Shown: in pieces, positions 1-7,317 of the stretch | Layout of the letters: each line of letters starts with the position of its first letter | Position numbering within the stretch: the stretch's first letter is position 1 | Assembly: GCA_007127395.1 (NCBI GenBank) | Contig: SKZL01000169.1 | Span: forward strand, 1 to 20,656 | Length of the DNA: 20,656 bases | Direction of reading: 5' to 3' | Source: Balneolaceae bacterium | GTDB lineage: Bacteria; Bacteroidota; Rhodothermia; Balneolales; Balneolaceae | The notes under the pieces: model-generated | Seen by the model: only the letters and a program-made list of their open reading frames with translations | What the model was told of the DNA's origin: nothing | The model's database searches: none | Translations under genes and position numbers: made by a program

Positions 1-2726
1 CGGTCATCATGCCAGCTGCTCAGCCCGGCATCAAGCCACTCATCGGTCAGATTTACGTCAAAGTGAAGAGAGTCCATCTCACCCTCTTCTAATCTAAAGT
101 CTTTCAAATATCCCGTTGCAGAAACAGCTAAATCTTCAACACTGTTGTGCAGTTCCACTTTCCCTGATAAAAAACCATCAAAATAACTTCTGTCTATAAC
201 GGTCTTCTGAAGAATGCCCAGGTTCAGATTGTCTGCATCAATTCCAATATGTTGTTCTAATGAGTCAAGATGCGGTATCCACAGACTGAGCCTGGAGTCC
301 AGATCTTCCGTTGCGATTGAGAGAGTGTCACTTTTCAGAACCTGATCTCTGTAGTACAAGTCGAAGGGTTTTGTTAGTGCCAGTGTTCGTTGACCTGTCT
401 GAAAAGTGAAGCCAGTTGTATGCAGCCAAATATCATCCGTCCTGTAGACAAATTGCCCGACATGTTGCAACGAGCTTTCATCTCCATTGGACAAATTCAC
501 CGTAATATCTCCGGTAGTTGCTTCTTCACCTATTACTGCACTGGTATTTAAATTAAGATCCCGTAATTCACGATCAAGTATCCGGGGTGACTTTAGCAGA
601 ACCTGCAGTTCTGCCACGGGTTCATCCCTCAGCAATACCTCCAGGGAACCGGTCAATTCATCTGTGTGAAATAGGGTATCCAGCACCACATTCTCAAGTT
701 CTGTTTCGCCGATAAAACCGAGTATCCCTTCAGGGTTTCGGCTCAACCTTCCTGTGAACTCACCTGTAGCACTCAACGTCTCCAGGCCAAACAGCGGAGC
801 CAAAGATGACAGATCTTTAAGGGTTGCCATAAAGATCAATCGATTATCCGGATCTTTAAATTCGGAAAGATGTTGACGCAGCGTCAATGTAGCATCCGCA
901 ATTGGACTTCGAACCAACCCTTCATCTATATAGAGATAACTGTTTTCTATCCTTAAATCCGCATTGAACTGTTCAACCATTTCACCGTTTACAATACTGG
1001 AATCAAGATCAACTTCAGCAAAAAGCTCCAGATTCTCCAGGTTATTGCCTGATCCATATCCGGAAAGTGAGCCGTTGATACCTGTTGGAAATTCTTCATA
1101 ACCTACTATTTCAGCGATGTTAAAAGAGTCCAGCCCTGCAGTAAATTCGAAATCCGGTATACCGTTCCATTCCGTAATGATGACGTCTGCAACCATCTTA
1201 CTCTCAATAATTTCAGCTTGTATTGCACCGATAATTGTATCCGGATTCACTGAGCCTTCAAATGCGATCTGTTTAAAGTTCTGCTCACGAAAATGGATGT
1301 CACTGACCAATACCACTGCTTCCATGTCAAAATCTTCTATTGAAAATCCGTGGCCCGAAAGATCTGAGTGAATTCTAAACTGACTCTCCATCTCCGGGTC
1401 ATCCAGCCATATTGCCAGGTTTACAGCATCACTTTCAACAATCAAGTTCCATTGCGGACGCTCTTCAAACAGCCTGCTCAAACTGCCTGCAATTTCTACG
1501 GCTTGATCCTGATAATACAATGAAGCGGTCAAATCCAACACACTTTTATCCCACTCATAACCGGTTTCAAATCGGTCTAATTGGAAATCCTGCATTACCA
1601 ATCCTGTAATTTCAGCATTTCCGGTCCATCGACTGCTTTCCGGACTCTCTACATCTATAACTCCTTCTCCATTCATCTGAACGCTTTCTACCAGGGGCCA
1701 GTCACTTTCTCCGGTCAGAATCGGTAAATTCAGTTCTTCCAGGTCCAATCGAAATGATCGGATCGAGAATGACTCTTCCGCCTGAATATCCGCATGTAGT
1801 TGAAGCATTTTTAATCCATCCGCTTCAGCATTCAGTTGGATCTTCAGATCATCCAGTCTGCCGTTTACTGACAGGGATAGATTCAAATTTTTTCTTAGCG
1901 GCAGATCTTCAGCATACAGAATCAGATCTTCCCATGAGATGGGAGAGAGGGTCGCTTCTGCGCTCAGCTCACCGGAACCGTCCATTTTTCCTGCTGCCTT
2001 CAGATAGCTTCTGCCACTATCCAGAAGGAGTGATTCCAGGGTGATTTTTTCACCTTCAATCTGACCGGAAAGCTCGATCCCGATGTTCTCTGGCAGCCTT
2101 GCTTCATTCAATTTGAATTCCAGAAAGGATATGGAGCCATAAAATCCGGCTTGGCCGAAACCCGCCGACATCCCTGCATCCAACTCTTCAATCGACAGAT
2201 TCCCATCCGGCAGCAGTATTTCCGATGTAATGTCTAAATAGAGTCCTGAAATCTGTATCTCACGAATGTCCCAGTAAGGCATCTCGGATTCCGGATCTTC
2301 ATCACGTTCGCTCTCTTTCAATAGCTGCATGATGTTCCATGTAGAGTCCGGTTCTTGAACGGCTGAACCGTAAACCCCATGCATATCCAGTTTATCTATC
2401 TGAAATGGTGCCCTTATCAGGTTTGTCCAGTGATACTCTACAGAGATCGAATCTGATCTGAATATATCTACTGACTCATTGTCTTTCAGATTTACATTAT
2501 AGATAACAAAGCCGCTTCTCAAGTCGCCTCTTATCTCTCCGATTTCAAGATTCCCGTTAATCCGCATATTAACCTGCTCTTCCGCAATATCACTGATCTT
2601 ATCAAAAAACCAGTCACTTTGAATCAAAGCATTTATACCTAAAAACAGAAATAGCACAATCGCCAAAAAAACCAGGGCGGCTGAACTCCATTTTCCGGGG
2701 CGATATCTCTTCTTTTTCTCTTCCAC
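1..2726 (-). CDS. tamB: TamB-like translocation and assembly module protein (3' end off window)
   Basis: About 908 codons are open without a stop from a GTG start at 2726 to the window edge, so the C-terminal DUF490/TamB domain is not visible. The N-terminus is a basic stretch (MEEKKKRYRPGK) followed by one membrane helix at about residues 14-33. An AsmA/TamB-like start to the periplasmic part follows (INGNLEIGEIRGDLRSGF), then hundreds of residues of alternating beta-strand sequence with recurrent short GDL/SGS-type turns and no enzyme motif. TamB proteins form a long beta-taco that spans the periplasm and is thought to pass phospholipid or help insert outer-membrane proteins. The identification rests on this architecture plus the TamA-like barrel gene just upstream: the upstream TAG stop and this GTG share one base (TAGTG), implying translational coupling. 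A large AsmA-like protein is the main alternative. Confidence 0.85.
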   Translation of the reverse strand, partial: MEEKKKRYRPGKWSSAALVFLAIVLFLFLGINALIQSDWFFDKISDIAEEQVNMRINGNLEIGEIRGDLRSGFVIYNVNLKDNESVDIFRSDSISVEYHWTNLIRAPFQIDKLDMHGVYGSAVQEPDSTWNIMQLLKESERDEDPESEMPYWDIREIQISGLYLDITSEILLPDGNLSIEELDAGMSAGFGQAGFYGSISFLEFKLNEARLPENIGIELSGQIEGEKITLESLLLDSGRSYLKAAGKMDGSGELSAEATLSPISWEDLILYAEDLPLRKNLNLSLSVNGRLDDLKIQLNAEADGLKMLQLHADIQAEESFSIRSFRLDLEELNLPILTGESDWPLVESVQMNGEGVIDVESPESSRWTGNAEITGLVMQDFQLDRFETGYEWDKSVLDLTASLYYQDQAVEIAGSLSRLFEERPQWNLIVESDAVNLAIWLDDPEMESQFRIHSDLSGHGFSIEDFDMEAVVLVSDIHFREQNFKQIAFEGSVNPDTIIGAIQAEIIESKMVADVIITEWNGIPDFEFTAGLDSFNIAEIVGYEEFPTGINGSLSGYGSGNNLENLELFAEVDLDSSIVNGEMVEQFNADLRIENSYLYIDEGLVRSPIADATLTLRQHLSEFKDPDNRLIFMATLKDLSSLAPLFGLETLSATGEFTGRLSRNPEGILGFIGETELENVVLDTLFHTDELTGSLEVLLRDEPVAELQVLLKSPRILDRELRDLNLNTSAVIGEEATTGDITVNLSNGDESSLQHVGQFVYRTDDIWLHTTGFTFQTGQRTLALTKPFDLYYRDQVLKSDTLSIATEDLDSRLSLWIPHLDSLEQHIGIDADNLNLGILQKTVIDRSYFDGFLSGKVELHNSVEDLAVSATGYLKDFRLEEGEMDSLHFDVNLTDEWLDAGLSSWHDD

Positions 2727-4705
2727 TAAAATGCCTGTCCTATACTAAAATGAATTCCAATCCTGCTTCGGGGTGAACCGTGATCAACCCCATTAAATAT
2801 ATTGAGGTCCTCATCGGTTGGGTTCAGCTTGTAACCGATATCAATCCGTACCGGGCCAATTGGTGACTGGTACCTGAAGCCGCCTCCTGCGCCAAACTGA
2901 ACCGGCCTCTCTTCCAGTGAGTCTATATTTTCCCAAACCTGACCTCCATCCAGAAAAAAGGCCATTCCAAAATTTGGTATGATGGAGGTGAGTTGCTGCC
3001 GAAGTTCCAGGTTAAATGAAAACGTTGCTCTACCACCCACAGGAACATATGTGTCAAAATTCCCTTCCTCATCGAATGAAGGAATACTGGGGCCCAATTC
3101 CTGACGGTTCCAGCCTCTCACTGAGTTCGTGCCTCCGGTAAAATATCGGATATTGGAGGGCAGCGTCTCCGACTGAGTGTAAAATATTTGTCCTGCATTG
3201 ACCCTGGCTGCCAGCGTTGTACTTCGTGTTAGAGGTGTATATCGGCGCACATCCAGATTGATTTTCTGAAATTTAAAGTCTGCCTCAGCAAAAGTGCTGG
3301 ATATTTCCAATGATGGCTGAATGACCCAGCCTCTTGGCTCACGCGACAAACCCTCACTGTAGTACCCTGAAATCATGAAAGACGAAATATTATAACTGAG
3401 CACATTCTCAGGTAGTTTTGCACCTTGATCCCTGCTTAGCTCCTCATTGATCGAGTACTCATACGACAATGACGCTGTTTGATTTCGTGCAATCTGATAG
3501 ATTAAACTGCTATTGAGTCCCGCCTGTAAAAGTTCGTAGGATGGTTCAAGCCGGTGTGTTCCAAAAAGTGTTGAAACATTACTGCTTTTGGAATTAAAGA
3601 TATACGGTATCAGATAATCGGTGCTTGCGCGCTGTTCAATAAATGAGGCCCGCATGCTTACACCGTATCTGTGTCCGCTGCCGTTAATATTACGATGTCT
3701 CCATGCAACTTGACCGCGAACAATCTCCTCGCGCCCCACACCGGCCGACGCTTCAATGGTACGTGGCAGATGTTCTCTGACGCGAATCAGGGCGGTCAGA
3801 GTAGAATCCTGCTCCTGTTCCGGAATAGTGATTGTCGCAAATCTGAACAGATGGTGATTAAATATGGATCTCTGTGCATTTTGCATACTGGTTCTGCTGT
3901 ATGGATCTCCCTCTTTGATATCCGTATGCCTGAGCAGTACCTTCTCCGGAACACTCAGGTCACCCTCAATAATAAACTCAGAAAAGAATGTTCTGGAGTT
4001 GGGTGTCAGTCGTATCTCTACTTCTGCGTTGTTGGAAAGTGAATCGATCTCAGAAATAATATCCACTTCAGGCCATGCATAACCAAGATTTTCAAGTGTC
4101 TGACGAAACAGGCCCTCCACGTCAGGCATCTGTATGAGTTGTAATCTTTGCCCTTCTCTGTAGTGGTTACGCGATAAGGCCCTCTCAAAATCCCTGGATT
4201 CTGTAATCTCTCTTTTGGCTTGATCCGGAGCATCTATCACTACGTTGCTCTCACTTATCCGCATTGGAGCGCGTTCACTAATTGTAAAAATTACATTCTT
4301 TCGATGCTCTTTACGCCTTGATTCAACCTCTACATTCACTTCAACATTGTGATAACCCCGTCTTTGATAATATCTTTCGATTCGGATTATATCTCTTCTG
4401 AGTTCCGTTTCATTCAATATATACTCATCTGTACGGCCAAAACGTTTCTGGAAAAATGATGGTGGGGAAGTTGCAATAACTTGACGTAAAACAATTCCAC
4501 TGTAGGCATCATTTCCCTCAAAGGAGATATTCCAGACAATCGGTTCTCTTTCTGAATCTGCAAACGCAAAAATCTTTGTATGAACAGAAAAAAACAGGAT
4601 GATTAAAACGATAATACCCCTTAACAGGGATGGTTTTTTATAAATTGATTTTAACAATTGAACTTTAAATTCCTTAGTTACCTTATCAATATTAACTGAG
4701 ATCAC
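2726..4705 (-). CDS. tamA: TamA/BamA-family outer-membrane barrel protein
   Basis: 659 residues. A hydrophobic export signal lies at about residues 28-48 (GIIVLIILFFSVHTKIFAFA). Roughly three POTRA-like repeats follow (about 55-320), the first with the sequence EGNDAYSG and the third with FFSEFIIEGDLSVPE. The remainder is a C-terminal Omp85 barrel carrying the TGGTNSVRGW lid-loop motif near residues 523-532 and ending in phenylalanine (GIHFSIGQAF), as BAM substrates do. Three POTRAs plus a downstream tamB favour TamA over BamA, which normally has five. There is no cysteine in the protein, so it is not the lipid-anchored TamL variant reported in Bacteroidota. The start is GTG at 4705 with no clear ribosome-binding site. 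An internal TTG codon would still leave the signal intact, so the exact N-terminus is uncertain. Confidence 0.88.
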   Translation of the reverse strand: MISVNIDKVTKEFKVQLLKSIYKKPSLLRGIIVLIILFFSVHTKIFAFADSEREPIVWNISFEGNDAYSGIVLRQVIATSPPSFFQKRFGRTDEYILNETELRRDIIRIERYYQRRGYHNVEVNVEVESRRKEHRKNVIFTISERAPMRISESNVVIDAPDQAKREITESRDFERALSRNHYREGQRLQLIQMPDVEGLFRQTLENLGYAWPEVDIISEIDSLSNNAEVEIRLTPNSRTFFSEFIIEGDLSVPEKVLLRHTDIKEGDPYSRTSMQNAQRSIFNHHLFRFATITIPEQEQDSTLTALIRVREHLPRTIEASAGVGREEIVRGQVAWRHRNINGSGHRYGVSMRASFIEQRASTDYLIPYIFNSKSSNVSTLFGTHRLEPSYELLQAGLNSSLIYQIARNQTASLSYEYSINEELSRDQGAKLPENVLSYNISSFMISGYYSEGLSREPRGWVIQPSLEISSTFAEADFKFQKINLDVRRYTPLTRSTTLAARVNAGQIFYTQSETLPSNIRYFTGGTNSVRGWNRQELGPSIPSFDEEGNFDTYVPVGGRATFSFNLELRQQLTSIIPNFGMAFFLDGGQVWENIDSLEERPVQFGAGGGFRYQSPIGPVRIDIGYKLNPTDEDLNIFNGVDHGSPRSRIGIHFSIGQAF

Positions 4706-4778
4706 TATAAATTATTCTTACATTGCCTAAATATATATTTAAAACTACACATTATAAGGAGGCTTTTAAAAACCCTGA

Positions 4779-4842
4779 AATACTTCGCCTTTCCCGAAAG
4801 ATTTCAGGATCGCTTCGCGGCGTGGGATAAAAGAGCAGCGCT
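4779..4842. repeat. Dispersed intergenic repeat, copy 1 (with 7130-7190)
   Basis: This stretch between the divergent tamA and SCO genes aligns over about 60 nt with 7130-7190. Both begin AATACTTCG, contain TCCCGAAAGATTTC, continue GGATCGC, then a TCGC/GCG block, and end GGATAA with an AACGCT/CAGCGCT tail. The core 4792-4809 is an imperfect dyad (TCCCGAAAGATTTCAGGA). A second possible stem pairs CCTGAAAT at 4774-4781 with ATTTCAGG at 4801-4808, so two mutually exclusive hairpins are possible. It is AT-poor compared with its flanks. No coding potential is apparent. Confidence 0.7.
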
Positions 4843-4929
4843 TCGATGTCCGGGAAGGTCCCCAAATAAGGTTTTTCATAGCAGCTATATGAAAATTATT
4901 ATATTCTCACCCCCGCTCACTTCATATCG

Positions 4930-4947
4930 ATTTCATATATTTGAAAT
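4930..4947 (+). promoter_or_regulatory. Candidate promoter -7 box inside a dyad, upstream of the SCO gene
   Basis: TATATTTG at 4936-4943 matches the Bacteroidota -7 consensus TAnnTTTG exactly and lies 37 bp before the ATG at 4981, giving a leader of about 30 nt. It is centred in an inverted repeat, ATTTCA (4930-4935) and TGAAAT (4942-4947). I see no TTTG -33 box at the expected 19-21 bp spacing. The promoter call is therefore tentative, and the dyad could equally be an operator or chance in AT-rich DNA. Confidence 0.35.
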
Positions 4948-4980
4948 ATCATTAGGTCACATTCACCACACTCATTTTTT

Positions 4981-5571
4981 ATGAAATATCAAATAAGTAA
5001 GCTTCTCTTTCTTTTTCTGATTTCAGGTTCAGTACTGTTGAATAGTTCCTGTTCAAGCCCGGCTCTGGATGATTATAGTGATTCGCAATTTGAGTTAATC
5101 AATCAGAATGGTGAAACTGTACTCTTTCCTGATGATTTTGAGGGAGCTCCTCTGGTAATTGGGTTTATTTACACTCACTGTCCTGATATCTGCTCGTTTA
5201 TTACTGCCAATATCTCCTCCGTTTATGAAGAGCTGGACGACCCCGGAAATACACAGTTTGTATTGGTTACATTTGACCCGGAAAGAGATACACCTGAAGT
5301 TCTCAAACAGTACGCAAATGCTTTTCAGATGGACCGGGAACCTTTCCATTTTTTGACAGGCGATCCTGAAACGGTAGCCTCATTCATGCAGCGTGTCAGT
5401 GTCAGAACGCAGGAATCTTACTCCAGAGAACTGGATGATGGAGAGCGTGTCTATTTTCTCAATCATTCAGACAAAATATTACTCATTGACAGCCGGTCGC
5501 GCCTTATATTTGATTACGGTGGAAGCATGACCCCTGTCAGTATTATTATCGAAGATCTTAAAAAGTTATGA
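4981..5571 (+). CDS. SCO1/SenC/PrrC-family copper chaperone lipoprotein
   Basis: 196 residues. The N-terminus is a lipoprotein signal with the candidate lipid-accepting Cys24 (LLNSSC). The mature part is a thioredoxin-like fold with the copper-binding CPDIC motif (CxxxC, residues 67-71, preceded by GFIYTH), the FDPERDTPEVL segment typical of SCO proteins (98-108) and the conserved downstream histidine at 162 (FLNHSDK). SCO proteins hold Cu(I)/Cu(II) through the two cysteines and the histidine and help assemble the CuA centre of cytochrome c oxidase; some act as thiol reductases. Here the protein should be anchored to the periplasmic face. The stop codon overlaps the next start (ATGA), and that neighbour is a PCu(A)C chaperone, so the two very likely act in one copper-relay operon. 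Confidence 0.93.
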   Translation: MKYQISKLLFLFLISGSVLLNSSCSSPALDDYSDSQFELINQNGETVLFPDDFEGAPLVIGFIYTHCPDICSFITANISSVYEELDDPGNTQFVLVTFDPERDTPEVLKQYANAFQMDREPFHFLTGDPETVASFMQRVSVRTQESYSRELDDGERVYFLNHSDKILLIDSRSRLIFDYGGSMTPVSIIIEDLKKL

Positions 5572-6053
5572 CCATGAAAAATGTTTTGAAATATTTGGCG
5601 CTCATTTTTATCACCCTTTTAGTTTTTTCATGCGCTTCTGATGATTCTGATCAGGCAGGGAATATTACTTATGAATTACCGGATAACGGCATTGCTATTG
5701 AAAATGCCTGGGCGAGACCGGGCAGGATTAATGGCGTCTCCGCAGTCTATCTTGACCTTCTAAATGGATCCACTGAATCTGATACTCTCATTGAGCTTTC
5801 AGCTCCTGTGGCCGGTTTAGTGGAGTTGCATGAAACATTCGATCGCGGGGATGGAATGATGGGAATGCGGCAGGTAGAAGAACCTGTTTTTCCTGGTAGA
5901 GAAGTAACCGTTATGAAACCGGGTGGATTGCATATAATGCTTATGCAACTGATTCAGCCTCTGAATGAAGGAGATGAAGTCACTTTAACCCTCAATTTCA
6001 CAGAGGCCGGAGAAATCACCATCACTGCTCCCGTCCGCTCCCCGGGACAGTAG
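5568..6053 (+). CDS. PCu(A)C-family periplasmic copper chaperone lipoprotein
   Basis: 161 residues. A lipoprotein signal ends at Cys22 (LVFSC). The mature domain begins with ENAWARPG, typical of PCu(A)C proteins, and carries the copper motif H-(M)-x10-M-x21-H-x-M as His88, Met100, His122 and Met124; the optional Met after the first His is Glu89. Extra methionines at 97, 98 and 116 are present. The family delivers Cu(I) to the CuA site of cytochrome oxidase subunit II, working with SCO proteins. The ATG at 5568 overlaps the SCO stop by four bases. A second in-frame ATG two codons later (5574) could also serve as the start. No oxidase subunit gene lies in the window. Confidence 0.92.
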   Translation: MTMKNVLKYLALIFITLLVFSCASDDSDQAGNITYELPDNGIAIENAWARPGRINGVSAVYLDLLNGSTESDTLIELSAPVAGLVELHETFDRGDGMMGMRQVEEPVFPGREVTVMKPGGLHIMLMQLIQPLNEGDEVTLTLNFTEAGEITITAPVRSPGQ

Positions 6054-6106
6054 GAACAGGCCAACAAACCGTCACACCGAAAGCTTCATAAAACCCCAAA
6101 ACGCCC

Positions 6107-6136
6107 TCCCGAATCCCGACAGCTCTCGGGACGGGA
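6107..6136. repeat. GC-rich hairpin with the 18-nt dyad (copy 3) between convergent genes
   Basis: The dyad TCCCGACAGCTCTCGGGA (6114-6131) has 6-bp arms and a 6-nt loop. It is flanked by TCCCG (6107-6111) and CGGGA (6132-6136), which extend the stem to 11 bp with a two-base bulge. Its core matches those of copies 1 and 2 (TCCCGA, then AG, then a TC/GGA arm) but the surrounding sequence does not. It sits in the 121-bp gap between the convergent PCu(A)C and cdaA genes and may halt transcription from both sides, although neither strand has a T-run. Confidence 0.6.
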
Positions 6137-6174
6137 CTGTCGCTGAGCTCCAGCCTGAACCCTTTGAGTGAACC

Positions 6175-6978
6175 TTATTCCATCTCTACTTTTTCCGGAG
6201 TAAAATCAATCTCTTCCGTTTTCCCTTCACCCAGGTTCTTCTCCATCTCAGATCTTAGCTTCTGAATCGAGAGGCCACTTGAAAGAGCACCATTTTTTGC
6301 AACTGAAATACGTCCTGTCTCTTCAGAAACAACCACTACAAATACATTATTGGTTTCACTGATCCCGACTGCAGCACGATGCCGGGTACCAAATACATTT
6401 GAAATATTTGGATTTTGAGAGATGGGTAGATAGCAACTGGCTGCTACAATTCGGTTGTTCCGGATGATGACAGCTCCATCATGCAGAGGAGTGTCTCTTT
6501 GAAATATCGTCTGTATCAACGACGCATTAACTCTTGCATCCAGTTTTACCCCAATATCGACCAGATCCTGAAGTGATGATGTTCTTGAAAAAACAATCAG
6601 GGCCCCTGTTTTTGTCTGAGCCATGTTACGAACTGCCTCAATCACCTCATCTATCATACTGTCTGATCCGGTTCTGCCAATAAACCTGTCAAAAGATGTG
6701 TTCTGGCCCAGGTTATAGAGCAGCTTCCTTATTTCGGGCTGAAAGATGATGAAGACGGCAAGTACACCCACATCCAAAACACTTCTGAGCATAAAATTCA
6801 GTGTGGAGAAACCCAAAATACTGACAGCAGCATTGATCAGTATAATGAAAAGAAGCCCCAGAGCCGCATGAATGGCAAAAGTCCCCCTGATCCACCTGTA
6901 GAGGTAGTAGAGTACGATCGCGATCACCATTATTTCCAGCAGGTCTTTCAGACCCAGCTCAAGGAATCCTAAGGGCAT
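6175..6978 (-). CDS. cdaA: Membrane-bound diadenylate cyclase CdaA
   Basis: 267 residues, the usual CdaA length. Three membrane helices occupy about 14-30, 36-56 and 60-80. A cytoplasmic DAC (DisA_N) domain follows, with both catalytic signatures: DGA at 167-169 (in TPLHDGAVI) and GTRHR at 197-201. It condenses two ATP into c-di-AMP, a messenger linked to potassium balance, cell-wall stress and DNA integrity. It lies downstream of folP on the same strand, an arrangement seen in many Bacteroidota, but here 339 bp separate the two, so it may have its own promoter. No CdaR/YbbR-like regulator follows; the next feature is a convergent gene end. ATG start, no recognisable ribosome-binding site. 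Confidence 0.96.
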   Translation of the reverse strand: MPLGFLELGLKDLLEIMVIAIVLYYLYRWIRGTFAIHAALGLLFIILINAAVSILGFSTLNFMLRSVLDVGVLAVFIIFQPEIRKLLYNLGQNTSFDRFIGRTGSDSMIDEVIEAVRNMAQTKTGALIVFSRTSSLQDLVDIGVKLDARVNASLIQTIFQRDTPLHDGAVIIRNNRIVAASCYLPISQNPNISNVFGTRHRAAVGISETNNVFVVVVSEETGRISVAKNGALSSGLSIQKLRSEMEKNLGEGKTEEIDFTPEKVEME

Positions 6979-7317
6979 ACATTCATTTTTTATTTTAACA
7001 GAGACGTATGGAATATACTATCTCTAACCAATTCATATCACATTAAGATAAAAAAACTTATCCTCTTATCGCGCAGATGAAGGATAAATGATCATGAATT
7101 TATTATATGAGCGCTTTGAATAACACAAGAATACTTCGTTCCCGAAAGATTTCGGGATCGCATCGCTGCGCAGGATAATAAAGGAACGCTCCTCATTGCA
7201 CTTGTCTTGAGTCTGCCAAAAGGCTCACTAAGACGATAAACATTACATTGACTTCAACCCAGCGGAGTGTCTCGAAGTTAAAAAGAGTGCCGATTTAAAG
7301 CTTTTTCAAAGCCCCTA
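6979..7317. other. 339-bp non-coding gap between folP and cdaA
   Basis: No plausible gene on either strand. From the cdaA side it holds AT-rich DNA likely to contain the cdaA promoter and leader. A possible hairpin pairs TTATCCT (7058-7064) with AGGATAA (7081-7087) and can be extended inward around GCGC. Next is repeat copy 2 (7130-7190). A second imperfect hairpin is at 7204-7234 (GTCTT and AAGAC as outer arms). At 7250-7278 GACTTC and GAAGTT form the ends of another weak dyad. The right half is GC-richer and has the look of decayed intergenic repeats. No T-run terminator for folP is visible. Confidence 0.6.
7130..7190. repeat. Dispersed intergenic repeat, copy 2 (with 4779-4842)
   Basis: This copy shares about 60 nt with 4779-4842. 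Its core 7140-7157 (TCCCGAAAGATTTCGGGA) is a perfect dyad with 8-bp arms around a GA centre, whereas copy 1 has one mismatch in the arm. It lies between folP and cdaA, outside any reading frame, and is the clearest of the three copies in the window. Confidence 0.7.

Noticed and set aside
487..2044. Several plus-strand open frames of 60-96 codons
   Set aside because: They lie opposite tamB, which is continuously open and has a coherent beta-rich product; the plus-strand products have no recognisable features.
4706..4980. tRNA or other RNA gene in the tamA-SCO gap
   Set aside because: No cloverleaf arms or T-loop motif; the structured part is the dispersed repeat.
6979..7317. Riboswitch or small RNA between folP and cdaA
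   Set aside because: The hairpins are weak and I can match no known riboswitch core; the repeat explains much of the structure.
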